A DNA stretch of 64,000 nt from Toxotes chatareus. Lineage: Eukaryota; Chordata; Actinopteri; Toxotidae. Positions 32,800 through 46,101 of the stretch are shown here, one piece after another; positions within the stretch are counted from its first letter, which is position 1, and each line of letters opens with the position of its first letter. Location: NCBI GenBank assembly GCA_016801885.1, contig CM028894.1, forward strand, positions 7,571,241-7,635,240. Reading direction: 5' to 3'. Position numbers and translations under genes: made by a program. Under the pieces are notes generated by a model that ran no database searches, was not told the DNA's origin, and worked only from the letters and a program-made list of their open reading frames with translations.

Positions 32800-35700
32800 A
32801 TGGAGAAGCCATCATCTTCAGGCAAAGCAGCACTGGAGGAGCGAAAAGGTTTGGTGGAGGTAATGCATCCTGCTGATCAACTTCAGATTAAATGGTGCCA
32901 AGTTCCTAAACTCATTTTGGAGAATCCTGTTTTGACTGGAGATATCTTCTGCTGTCCACTGTCCAAACATGGTCACAAAGATGCTATCAAGGGCTGAAGA
33001 TGGACCTTTTCAACTGCAGACATTTTGACTTGTCATAGCAGGAAAAGTACAAGTGTTACTACTCAGACTAATGATAGCTCAGTTCCATCAAGTGTCCCAG
33101 TAAACCATTCCAGTGAACCCAGCTTGCAAAATATCAGACTTCTGAATGGAATTCACCTGTTATCAGAGTTAATTATTACATCTTTGCTTTTCCTACAATG
33201 ACATGTCCAAATGTTTGCTTTGAAAAGGATCCCTTTAAAGTCACTGCCGTTTAGGACACGTGATACCTGTTAAAGGGGAACTGTGCCGACTTTATACATT
33301 AAAGTTTTAATCTAAGTAACATTAAATTAAATTGACCCCATGACTGACTGTGTGTGTTTGTACTGCTACTGCAGGATGGTGGAGTGCTGAGAGGTGCTGA
33401 AGGTGGAGAGGTGGATCCTCAGACCCCGAGGAAGAGCAGCTCCTCCCGCTCCTCCCGCAAGAGCTTCCGTCTGGACTATCGGTTGGAGGTAAAAGCTCAA
33501 CTTCCATCATCCTTCTGTCTCCTTTAACTTTCTTCACTACCTGAAACACACACACTTGCTCTTCTTCTTCCTCCTTTACCTCAACTACTCCTCAAATCTT
33601 TTTTATTTCCATAAACTCTCTCTCCAGTTCTTTAACAATTGTATTATTATTTTTTAATCTCTAAACTCTAATCTGACTTTTCAAATTACTTTCTATAACA
33701 ATCGCTCTTCCTTTGCGGTACATGGCTGAAAAGGTGGCTAAAATGCCATTGTTTGCTTTTGATTGCAGGAGGAAGTGACAAAGTCCTGTCGAGACAAACA
33801 TGGCCGCTGGACCAACCCCTGGTCCACATGGCGGTTCCCTTCCTACTCAGTGCTGCTCAGATTCTTGTTTTTGGATAAAAATAACAGCAATGTACCAACT
33901 TCTAAAGAGGTGGGTAATTATTGGACTAAAATTTTAGTTTGCTATTGACCACACTTTTGGCTTTGTAAGATAAGATAAGATAAGATAAGATAAGAGAATC
34001 CTTTATTAGTCCCTCAGTGGGGAAATTGCATTTAGCAACAGCAGGGATACAGTACAATAAGTGAAAGTGAGATATATATATATATATAACATAACATCAC
34101 AAATAATTCAAGTTCCAATAGAGCATCACTACATGATTAGTGTCAGATTTATAATGTAAAAATTGGAATTTTTTACATTATCATCATGTTTTAAATATAA
34201 CCATCCCTGACAGTGAGCTGAGTTAAATACGTTACGTTTCCCTGTTTAAAAGTTATGGAACACATTTGTCAAAGCCTATTTAAGATTTTACTTGTATTAT
34301 CCTCGTAGTGATTCGCATTATGAGCTCTGCTTTCTCACTTCTGTTTGTAGAAACATTTCCTTTTGTCGACTCTCACAGCCCACAGTATTTATAGCAAGTA
34401 CTGGAAACCTTTCTGAGCTCAGTGGGGGCTTAACAGGCTTCAAAGGCTGCTTTCACCCAGCAATAGAAAACTCTTTAACCCCTTATTTGCACAGAGTGCA
34501 CAGTGTTTTGTTGTTGTTGTATAAAACCTAGAAAAATCTGCAAACTAATCAACTACCTGAGAGGTCATAGGTCAAAACTACAATGACTGAAAGGAAGTTT
34601 CTTTAAACATACAGTATGTAAGGATGTAGCCTTATAAGCTACACATATAAATAATATATATAGAGAAATTAAACTTCAAGTCACACAAAAATAAGTTGCT
34701 CAAAAAGCTTTTAGCGTAGAGTCTGTAAACAAAAACAGAATCCGACTGAAACACCCTACGTTTCTACCTTCTTTCCTCTGTCCACCTCCTTCTGTTGCTG
34801 GTCCATCCTCTTCCTCCAGGCCCTGGACAGCGAGCTCCCAGTGATGGAACCGTACTTTGTCAAGAGCCCAGACCTCTCTGACACTGGTCCAGGTCTGAGA
34901 GTCACCTGGCTGGGTCACGCCACAGTTCTGGTGGAAATGGACGGACTGAATATTCTGACAGACCCAGTCTTCAGCCAGAGGGCCTCGCCTTTCCAGTTCA
35001 TGGGGCCGAAAAGGTACAGAGGGCCTCCCTGCACTGTGGAACAGGTTGAGTACTTTTTATTTTTTCTTATTTCAGCAGATTCCTTTTAATAAAATAATAA
35101 CGAGCACAATTAATTAATTTGAGTCCTTCCTACCTTTGTTTTCTCTTGTCTTCTCCTGCCAACAGCTGCCCAGGATCGATGCTGTCGTCATCAGTCATTC
35201 TCATTATGACCATCTGGATTCTGGATCTGTGGCCAGCCTGAACACACGCTTTGGAGGGGAGCTACGCTGGTACGTGTGGTGAATTTATGGGTAGTTGCTG
35301 TTTTCATTGACATCCACACTCTGCCACATTTATAGTAAGACTAAGTAAGACCAGCGTGCGGTTTGTAGGTTCGTGCCCCTGGGTTTGATGGACTGGTTGG
35401 TGAAAATGGGCTGTGAGAATGTGATGGAGCTGGACTGGTGGGAGGAGAACTGTGTCCCGGGCCATGACGACGTGACATTTGTCTGTACACCATCGCAGCA
35501 CTGGAGCAAACGCACAGCTCTGGATGATAACAAGGTAATTATTGATTAGAATGATTTGTAATCACATATTAGACTGCAATGGTGCTTACTTGGCCAATTG
35601 CATTGATTGTACAGTTTGAAGTGAGGCATATCTTTTTTTGTAATTTAAACAGTTTTAAATTGTTTGAATTCAGAACAGGTTCAGTCCATAAAAACATGTC

Positions 35701-36588
35701 CTTTCTGTCTTGCAGTCTTTATGGGGCAGCTGGTCTGTTTTGGGTCCGGACCATCGATTCTTCTTCGCTGGTGATACTGGCTACTGCTCTTCCTTCCAGG
35801 AGATAGGACGACGCTTTGGACCATTTGATCTCGCAGCGATCCCCATCGGAGCGTACCTGCCCAGGTCCTGTACATAAAGTGTGATGACACTCATTGACAT
35901 AATGCATTCCTTGGTCCCTGACTCTAACCTGAACCTGAAATCACATCTTAACTGTAAAACAGCTTTTTAAAAGTTGTGATGACTGGCCAAAATGTCCTCA
36001 CAGCCATAGAAAGACATGTATACACACACACACAGTGTCCACTTTATTAAGTACACCTGTATAATCTAATACAGTAGAATCCTACTAATATGTATATCTC
36101 AAGATAATATAGTTCAGTGCAACACCACCTTTAACTATGACGTAACATTAGAATATTTCTGTTTTTCAGGGATGTGATGCAGGGGCAGCATGTGGATCCA
36201 GAGGAGGCTGTTCAGATTCACCAGGACCTTCAGGCCAAACAGTCTGTGGCCATTCACTGGGGGACCTTTGCGCTTGCCTATGAGGTAATATATATATATA
36301 TATATGTGTGTCTGCAGCCACACAGTCCTTTGTGGAACAGTTTGGACACCTCTGCTCTACAACATGTAGCACTGAGCTAAAAAGAAAACCTGTTTAAAAA
36401 GTTTTTAATACTCACCTATTTTTTTTTCCTTTCCCTCTGGTCCCTCCTTTGTCCAGTACTACATGGAGCCACCGCTTCGTCTCAGAGAGGCCCTGGAACA
36501 GAAGGGGTTGAAACCAGAATCCTTCTTTACCTTGCATCATGGGGAGTCTCGCCTCATAACCTCACAGGAAGGAGACGTCTTTGACTGA
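32800..36588 (+). CDS. NAPEPLD: N-acyl-phosphatidylethanolamine-hydrolysing phospholipase D, 9 coding exons
   Basis: Coding exons: 32800-32859, 33375-33488, 33769-33909, 34820-35044, 35166-35269, 35369-35534, 35716-35864, 36170-36284 and 36457-36588; 1,206 nt, 401 residues plus TGA, frame closed through every GT-AG intron. The enzyme is a membrane-associated zinc metallo-beta-lactamase-fold hydrolase that releases N-acylethanolamines such as anandamide from N-acyl-phosphatidylethanolamine. Visible signatures: VTWLGHAT near residue 128, the zinc motif HSHYDH at 191-196, ELDWWEENCVPGHD, FFFAGDTGY and AIHWGTFAL. Length is near the mammalian ~393. The N-terminus (MEKPSSSGKAALEERKG) is less conserved, as is usual; it continues into RKSFRLDYRLEEEVTKS. 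The first coding exon starts after an acceptor at 32783, with the ATG 17 nt in. No lesion. Confidence 0.96.
33966..34090 (+). repeat. (GATAA)n-headed dispersed repeat in a NAPEPLD intron
   Basis: Six GATAA units, then CCTTTATTAGTCCCTCAGTG and GGGAAATTGCA, ending near a TA dinucleotide run. Related to 29890-30170. Confidence 0.6.
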
Positions 36589-36760
36589 TGGCCATCCTCT
36601 CTGCAGCGATCGTGGGCTGAGATACCGTAGATTTGTGTCTGTAACAAAGAGCAGAACATTTTTATTAAATATAGATGGACTTCAATAGTTAAAGTATGTG
36701 ATGTGTATGCAGCTTTTTCCCAAGTGAAAATTAAACATGTTCAATACTGTTTACATCCTG
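36589..36760 (+). other. NAPEPLD: NAPEPLD 3' UTR
   Basis: Sequence after the stop with ATTAAA-type signals near 36664 and 36730; the true end is not determined. Confidence 0.45.
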
Positions 36761-39700
36761 AGTGTTTACCCTGCCATCACATGGTCACTGGTGAACATTA
36801 CAGCCTAGACGAGAAGTGACTCCACTCAAAAGCAATTAGATCTGTTCGGTTTACACAAAAAACATTTTCTTAATTCTTAAAAGTAAAAATTAGCTCAGTG
36901 AATGTGGTATGAAAAGTTGAAAAACCGTAATACTTAGATGAATAAAATCTACTTCAATTCTCTTAATGTTAACACTGAAAAATAAGCACATGTATCAGGA
37001 AAAAGAAATTGCTGTTTTTGTAATCCTAAAGAAGAATAATCACATTTAGAACATTTTCTGCAGCTTTGTTGTGTGATAACTTGTATTTTGGTGCACATTA
37101 ATTTGAGAAGCTTTTGTAGTCTGCACCTTTAAGCCCCGACAAGGACAAATTTCTGGCAGATGCAATGTTCCAGACCAGAGGAGTGAGTTAAAAACCACTG
37201 AAAAGAAAAGCCTGCTTGTTCATGCCTTTGGGTTTGTGGAAACTTACTCATCGATTGACCAAAATGTGACCAGAATTCTATTTCTGACATTCTGAACATC
37301 AACAAATCAGAATTAAAAATAGCTGAGATGCAACAAGAATTAAACTCACTTGGAGTAAATGACTCTGGTCTGAAGTTACTTAAGTAACCAGTGCTCTTAA
37401 ATTTAAATATAAACGTAGGTAATGTTTGTGCACAGGGAGGAGTGTAGCTGGGCAGGAGACTGCAGGCAGTGTGATGCAGCTTCATGTTCACACACAGCTG
37501 GACACAGCTTCTCGAGGGCTGTAATATCAAAGAGAAAACAGAAAGTATAAGAAAGTTATTTAGACTAATGATTTTCAAGGACTGGTGCTAATGTCACACT
37601 ACAGTACTGTCTTTTTCTGCAGAATGTATTCTGGCCAACCCCAAACTACACAAGACACAAAAAAAAGTGCTAGAAGAACTTATATTTTGTCTGTGATATA
37701 AATACCTGTGTGCTTCTAGAAAATGCAGCTGAAATCTTGTTAGATTTATGCACAAGTTGAGCTGGGTTCAACTTCATGCGCTGCAGATACTGTGCATTGT
37801 TCCTGCATCACACATTTGCTTTTGATGAGCTGAAACCACAGCATATTTTTTTCTTTTAAATCAGTGTGATCATCCACATTTGCACTTCTTAGAACCTCAG
37901 TTAACAGATGTGTTTGCTTCCGTTAGCAACGGCAGAACGATAAGTTAGTGCTCAATTCAAATGATTTGAATTTTTTTTTTGTTTTTATTTTTAATGCCAT
38001 AGCTTTAAGGCCAGCACAATGTTGAGTTAATTTAATAGCCTGCTTAGAATTACATGGTCAAACAGGGCCAACTGTGGTTTACTTTGGGTCTGTGTCAATG
38101 AATTTCCCATTAAATATACCTTGTATTTCAAATGCGTTTGTTTTGTGTAGTTCTTGTTGTCAGCGGCATTTAGAGCACCACAACCCAAGGAAAATACAGT
38201 TGGAAAATATATTGTGTGACAACTAATTGCCACTGTGCTGAACGTCAAATTTATTTTAAAGCAGCAAGGATATTGAAGCCATTATGTGAAAAAGAAAATC
38301 CGTTTCTAAATTTGGCAAAGAGTGGTAGCATTTAAAAAGAAATAAAAATTATAATGATAATTAAAAAAAAAAAAAAAAAAAACACGTGCTACGTGTAGTG
38401 TCAGGTCAGGTGCGTTGTGCCAAACATACTTCTGATTAAAGCAAGTCTCAGGAAGATAAAGTAACTTTACTGCCTAACTGAATTCAGGCCAGTACATCTA
38501 CGACTCAGACACTGATCGCATCTGATGCATCACTGTTTTCTACCTGTTGTGTTATTGACTTTAATTAGCGTACAGCAAATTACACACGCGATGTACAGAG
38601 TGTACTCTGCATGTGGAGAGAGCAACACTATGGTTACAGCTAATGTGTGTTATTAATGTTAGGTTGATCCATGTGGGCAAAGTCTGGACTCAATAATTTT
38701 ACAGCTGCGGGTTGTTGTCTGCAGGATATAACAGCGGCAAAATAATAAACAAACCACACATAAACAACACTGTTGACATAGAAATGAACTGAGCACAGAT
38801 CTTAGTAAGAGCGAGGTGATTGTCATCACAAGGAGACAATTCAAAGTTTAAAACTAAGAATTAATCGTTTTTGTCTGGTGTCAGTCAGACTGGCTCTTGG
38901 TGTTTACGGATTTGACAGTAAATCTGACCACAGATCAGCCTGTTATCACGACTCCGAGGCACACTGGCATCTTTGTGGGCAAGTAACGGAGCAGCTTCCA
39001 GTACACTACACACAATAAAAAATACTAACCACACAATTTGGTTTAAAGAGAATTAAAATGATCTAGAAGCAGGAAAACAAAATAACCATGCAAGTTAGCG
39101 GTTGTGGGGGGTTTTTAAGATCATAAATTAAAGATAAAATAAAAATTTGGATCCAAACCTGCTCCAGGGATGATTCACCGAGGAAGTCCACAAAATCCAG
39201 TCGGTTCTCGAAACAACTGCCTCACAACTTTTCATCTGTATTTTACTACTCAGCTGTTCTTTTAGGAAAAAAAACAAACAGCTATAAATAAATTTGAAAT
39301 ATCTCCGCAGCGTCCCGTGTCTGCCTCCATTTTGCATTTGTTTGTTTCCCCTCCCCGAGCGTCACAGGTGTGTCTCGCGAGCCCATCACCTTCCTCTTTT
39401 CCCAGTAAGGTGTTAAAGGGCTATTCTGCCTTTTCCTTGCATGCATGCACTTTGCACAGCGGTAAGAACAACACAGGGTGGCAGTGTCTGCAAAGGTTTC
39501 TCATGCTGCATTTAAAACTGCGGACCTAAACAAAAACACTGCCTGATACCATTGGTTTATATCAAGTTAAACAAGTTTGGGGATTTTATAACACAGCTGT
39601 GATTATGAGAAGTTTGTATGTATTTAAATATCACAGTTACTCTGCTGAGGAGGGCTGATAATGTCATTAATAATCAGTGCTGAGAGGATGCTTTTCAAAA

Positions 39701-40560
39701 AGTTGAAGTCTGTTCTTAGAATAAAACACCATATTCGATCACTCGGTAAATCACACTGACCTCATTGTTTGGACGTATTAAACTGGGTCCATCATTTGTC
39801 AGCACTGCACATGTCAGATTTCTTTAATGGAATTCATGTAGAAACAGGAAGCATTTGTGATCTGGATGTGATTTTCTCCCAAGGAAATCTCACATTAAAG
39901 GCTGTTTGTCCCTGTTTAGACAGATTTGAGAAGAACATACTGTAGCTGTGCAACAGTCTTTACACACGAGTGTCTGCCATTTTAAATGGCTACAGATATA
40001 ATGTGAGCAGAGCTGAAATAAGCACAGGGAACATTTTAGTCTCTGGTAACATACCTTAAGTCTGTATGGTCCTGTGAAAATACTAAAAATACTGTGTGTC
40101 TATATATATATATTATTATTATAATTTTTTTTTTTTTTTTTTTACAAATAATCACCATTCAAATAACCAAAGAAACAGAGACCTCTGCCCATAACAGTGA
40201 CCTTTGTCAATGCAACAAGCTAAAAATACTTTCTTACAAAAAAAAAGTCCCCAATATCTACTTGATTGAAGAGACATTGACTGACTGAATCACCCACTCA
40301 CACATCCTCCACGCACTGACGCAGAGGCAAGTTTCAGTGACGATTTTGATTTGACAGGAAGTGGAAGGAAGAAGTCCCAAAGTCTGAGAACAGTAGAATA
40401 ACATCAAAACAGCAATGGGAAGGAGGAGGGTGGCTGAAGCCATCATCATTTAAAGGCTTTTGCTGTTAAAAATGAACGACCTTTAAGAAAACATCTTAAA
40501 ATTAAAATTTTAGCTGCTGTGAACTGATGATGATCATTGATGCCAAACTTCTTTTTTTTT
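36760..40560. other. Intergenic region between NAPEPLD and PRR5, convergent 3' ends
   Basis: AT-rich with no homology that I recognise. A 149-codon minus-strand frame at 37129-37578 has no recognisable motif. Around 39290-39470 there is a small CpG-containing patch with a good plus-strand donor (GCG/GTAAGA near 39461) and, on the minus strand, a short ATG-led frame; it could be a promoter or first exon of a non-coding RNA, unsupported otherwise. Confidence 0.35.
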
Positions 40561-40569
40561 TTTACACAA

Positions 40570-41572
40570 ATCCTTTATTTAAAAGCTAACTTTAACTCAA
40601 ACCTACAGTAACTTCAGCTTCACTGAGGACTGACTACGCACTGGGACCAACTTTTTATTTTACTGATTCCAGGTAAAACGTATTTGCTCAAACATCAAAG
40701 CAGCAGAAAACAGCTGGACGTGAAATTTGTCACTGATCTCATGTAGAGGAGGCTGAAAAGCAAAACAGCTGAAATACATTAGAGCCATTTCCAGTTCCCT
40801 CTTCTCATGAACTGAATTGTGAATAAACCACAAAGCACTGTCTCCTGGCAGGAGCATAAGCCTCTCTCAATATGCTAAAGATACTACTCATATCTTTCTA
40901 GTTTCTAAAAACTAAATAAGGGGCTTTGATTAACAGCAGAGAAACAGAAATCAGCAGGTTTAGACTTAAAGTCAGTGAAAATCTAAGTGCAAAATTAATA
41001 TTTAATATTGTTTTAATAATCAATCAAATACATTGAGGTTTAACAATATTAAAGTGTCAAATTGCAAAGTTTGTTTTATAATTGAAAAGTTTTTCAGCAT
41101 GTGGACCTGCTCCGGTCATCTGTCATCGCCACTGCATCTTTGCTTTTTTTTTTCCTTTTGTTCATAAGAGAAAACTGGGAAAACATGTTACAACCTGTTA
41201 CACAACCTCTCTTCTTCTACTTTATAATCATTTTCTTAGTTACAGTTTAGTTTGAAAGTCAAATGATTGATTGATTGATAGTTTCCCAGAGGAACCAGTG
41301 CTGATGTTTCTAACTGGGGGCATACAGCTGAAAAAGCTACTGCTCATCAGGAGCTTAGACTTGATGTTACAGATAAAAGTTGAAATCACATAGAAAAATA
41401 ATTCAGTTTGAGAGAATCCCTGATGATCGAACGTCTCCAGGAAACAGAGGGAGGCATCGCAGGGTGTGAGGAATGTCAGTAATGGCTCAGCATTGTTTGC
41501 ACACGTCCCTGCGTCATACAAGTGTGTCTCCTTAGATAAATGTGCATGTGTGTGTGTGTGTGCCTGTGCGTG
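40570..41572 (-). other. PRR5: Probable PRR5 3' UTR
   Basis: Minus-strand sequence following the PRR5 stop, ending near a minus-strand AATAAA (TTTATT at about 40574 on the plus strand). The end is inferred from that signal only. Confidence 0.4.
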
Positions 41573-44500
41573 TCATGCCACACTCTGCCTGCTGCTGTCT
41601 CTGCTGTGTGTCGAGGCTCCAGAACAACGCTGTGAGAAGTCCAGGAAGATGCCGTCTTGCTCCGGCTCTGAGTCCAAAGACTCCATGGCGTGGTCCACCA
41701 TCATGATCTCCGGACTGGACGACGGACTGGGACCGGAGCTCGTGTCTTGAGCCAGAGCTCTGGAGGACGAGGGGGAGTCCCACGCCAGTGATCCTGTGCC
41801 ATGTGCGTCCTCGCCCGGGGAAGGCTCGGGGAGGATGCCTGGGGAGTGATGCTGCGGCTGGAGAGGGTGGGGCCCTGCGGGACTGTCAGCGACTCTGGGC
41901 TGGGGGTCTTGGCTTGAGGTCGCAGTGTCTGTACAAAAGACAGTAACAGTTTTACAGGTAAACAACTTAATGATCATTATGATATCAGTAACTAACTACA
42001 TGAATCAACCATGTAAAGATAAAAAAAAAGAAAGTTCAAGATAAAAAATGTTTTTCTTGAACAATCGAGTTTGATTTAAAGGCCAGAGATTCAACACTTC
42101 ACTCAAACAACATTTTTGACTATGTTAGTCTTGAAAGTTGCAGTTATATTTCTTGTTTTCTGTGTAGTTCTACCTGACATTGCAGCAAATTGTGTGGAAC
42201 CCCTGGAGTGGTTGGCGAGGCTGGATGTGCTGGTGTGACTGGTGGCGTTGGCGGTGGACTCGGCCACAGAGCTGTTCTCCTCCACACAGGAAGTCATCTC
42301 AGAGACCGAGTGTCGTCTGATGCCTGTGCCGCCTCCTATAGAGGAGTCCACGTCATATTCCACCACGGGGGTCAGCATGGGAACGTTGTAGCTCTTAGAG
42401 CGTACCACTGGATTTTTGGCAGTGGGGGAGTTACCTGGTCTGGAGGACCAGGAGCGCTGCAAACGTTTTTCTAAAGAGAGCGAGACAGAGGGAGACAGAA
42501 AAGATGATGTTCTGATTACTTTATACACAGAAACATGGAACGTGTAGTATTTAGAAGCACATTGTTTTCTGCACACACACATTCACAAAAACACACACAC
42601 CTAATAGGCAGGAGGAGCAGTGCAGATTGGAGGATCCATCTCTGGAATATAAACCGTGAGTCCCCAGGTAGGGAGAGACCACCTTCTGGATGAGGGACTC
42701 CAGACGCAGGTAGTCGTCTGTGACACCTTTACATTCATGGACACCCTGCATCACACAAACACACAAACTTAGTGTTAGCTGGTGATTGTGATTAGTTGGC
42801 TGGTGGTAATGGAAACTTTAAAAGCCAATGGAAACAGAAGAAAGAAAGAGAGAAAGACAGACGGAAAGAAAGAAAGCTCAGTTTGGCTTTCAGCTCTTTC
42901 AGACAGTTTCTGAAAGTAGAATCAAAGGTCTCTGAGTCTACGTTTGCATTCAGCAAACTTAGACCGACACATCTGCATCTGCTATCACAACACAATCACA
43001 AACAATTTCCTTCATGGAATAAAGGAGGCCTTTCTCCCTGTGAAGGGAAACTTGTTACTTCAGACGCGTCACACTTCCTCATACATCCCCTCTGCATATG
43101 TGGAGCCCCTGTTGCCAGGTTAGGCAAGGCTCAAACCCACTGTGCATTTGATGTTAGTGTGTTTTTAAGCAGATCAGTAGCAAATAAATTACCCTCATAA
43201 TCAAGATGGTGCTGTTTTGTGAACTCAGAGTCACCATGAATAACAAAGAAGAATTTTGCAGTCTGATTAAAGCCACCACCCCATGATGCCACATTTCCTA
43301 GAGAGGTGACCTCATCCTCGGCCGGACGTTTCACCATTTAAAGACATAAAATGCTTTTAGAAGTTGGATAAAGTTCAGAATCACTTTCACGATTTTGTAA
43401 AATTAATTTTCCCACTGAGAGGTGTGACATGTGTCGATATATTCGAATAACGGAGAGGAGATCAATCAAGTTTCAATACTCTGAATAAGAGTCCGTGAGC
43501 CCATGCATCAAAACCACAGCACAGAAACAAACCACATAAATAGAGCAGGCTTCAGTGAACTGGCGTCACAGCATCTTAACAGAATGAAAGGGAAATTACT
43601 AACAGATGAAACACGCAGAAAACAGCCAACATCCACTGCTGAATTTTATCTCTTACTCTCAGCCTTTTTTCTTAGCCGCCCTGCTTTCCTGTCCTCTTTC
43701 ACATCCTCAACTCTACCTGTTTTTCTCTACTTTTTCTCTGCTCTCTGCTGATTTGATATTTGACACAGATCCGTTCAAATTCCTCTGCAGTACAAGTCCG
43801 TACATGGTGAATAAAACAAGAAAACAAATATATCCTGTTTCCTTATTTCACGTCTTTTTTTTCTCCACCGTGCCTCCCTCTGTCTCTGAGTCGGGAGCAG
43901 CAGATTTGGGTCAATGAGTCACTACAGTGATGTCCAAACTAACCCAAACACACACACACACTCACAGGCACACTCTCACAGACTCACAGTTCATGCACCC
44001 AGACACACTTGAGAGAACATTTCATCCACTTAATTCACTCCCTGACCCACATCTTTCCTCTGACTAATAAATTCTTAACTTTAAAGGAATATAATGTACT
44101 ATGTATACTATCCTTTCTTCTTCTTAAACATCTGGATGATTATGGTACTGATAAAACATCTCAAAGGTTTGTTGAAAAGTCATTTTACCAGCCGAGGTCT
44201 CTGAAGGAAGCCAGTGTGCTGGGTTTCTAAGTTTGGTTTTAAACGATGTAAAGAGATAAGCCTGGGGCTCACATAAGCTCCAGTCACAGAGCCGTTTATT
44301 CTTTGCCTTCAAAGCCTTAAATGAGATGGTTAGTAAAATATTCAGAAATTTCCTAAATGTGCATGCTTCTTTTATGATTTATTTTCTCTTCATGTTGTTT
44401 TGTATGTTCCAAGAATTTAAATGTGTTGAAATTCACAGCAGGTACCTCGCCTCTGAGCTTCCTTTATTATGTCTGCACTTCATTTTTTTCTCTTCTCATG

Positions 44501-46058
44501 TACTTTTTCTCCTGCACTCAGAAATGAGACTTTCTGTTGTCTTATGGGAACTAGGGCACTGATTACTTTGGTGCAGCAGTTACAAAACCTCTAACTTGTC
44601 GCCACTTCTCTATGTTGTGAACGGTTCAATCAAGAAAGTGATTTTCCCATTTTAGATGATTTCATTGGAATTATTTTTACAGGCTAATGAAAATACATAG
44701 TATTAAAATATAGAGTTGGAAAAAAAAAAAAAACCATGAATGCATCCTCAACAATCCAACGTGCAGTCATAGAAATGGAAACAACTTTTGTGAATTTTGA
44801 GAAACAAGCAGTGTCTTAACTTGAAAATCCAGAACCTGTAGTTTCCACACAAAGTGCAGCAACACCACAGTTAAACTGAGAGTAAACAACTCTCTCTGTT
44901 CCCTTGGGAAATGAAAGTAATGGACAATTTAGTGTGTGTAGCTGGGCGTCACTACACAGTGTATGAGTAACTAAACCAAATAAAACTGGTTCAGTTTTTT
45001 ATTTTTGTTTTATATATATACATGTGTGTGTATGTGTTTATTCTCTTTGCTTCAACACTAATTCTACAAAAAAAAATCAACTTTTAACTAATCAAGTCTA
45101 ATAAGCTCTACTCACAATTGGCTTGCCAAGTTTTTCTGTCTCTCGAGGACGTCGCAGTCTTAAAGGACAGTGTAAACATGGGTAATTCACACAGACAAAC
45201 GTTGACACAAACACTCCCTCAGACACACACATATACACAGACGGGGTGCAGAGGGTACTGAGTGGTCATGGGAAGACGAGTCTGCTCTGGGTTCACACTG
45301 AGATTACTTCCTGTGAGATCTCTTTACAGAAAAAAAAACCTCAAACTCTTTCGCCATCTGGTGTCACTTATCCTCTTCCCTCACACCACATCAGTCAAAG
45401 ATGTTTGTGTGGTGTGTGTGTGTGTGTGTACCTGTAGTATTAGCAGCATCTGTATGATAGAAGGAGGAACTCTGGCTCGGGGTCGAGAGAGAGCCTCGTC
45501 CAGTTTCAGGTTCAGGGTGATGATGTTCCTGAAGTGGAGCAGAGCCAGCTGACGCACTGATGGCTCCTTCCCCTGAGGACACACACACGTCAACATACTA
45601 AAGTTGCGTGAGGAGAACGCTGATGTGTGAGTGTGTAAAGGGCAGCGTGTACCTGTACAGGATAGAAGATGGCCTGCAGCATGGACAGAACATCGCAGAA
45701 GAAGAAGTCCCACGTGTCGGCCAGAGAGTCCAACAGCTTCTGACCTATTTGACAGAAAATTTGAAAACACAAAGAAATAAATAACTGCTTAAACCAGAAC
45801 AAAGGTTCTGTGAGACACAGTGGTTTTATTTAAGTTTCTCACAGACTGAATGTTGTTCAACTGACGTACCGCTTCACTTCCTGTGACGACAGCAGTTAAA
45901 ACTTGTCCTTGTCAATGTGTGCATGCGTGTGTGTATGTGTCTGTTTCATCATATCAAAGGAGCTTCAAATAAAGGTCACACATTTACCACAACAGAGAGA
46001 ACAAAATAATTTTACTGTCCCTTGTTCTCACCTATTCAAGCATTCCATTTTCAATCTG

Positions 46059-46101
<43 letters not shown>

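Noticed and set aside
37129..37578. 149-codon minus-strand frame
   Set aside because: No motif, no flanking exons and ordinary AT-rich composition; chance frame.
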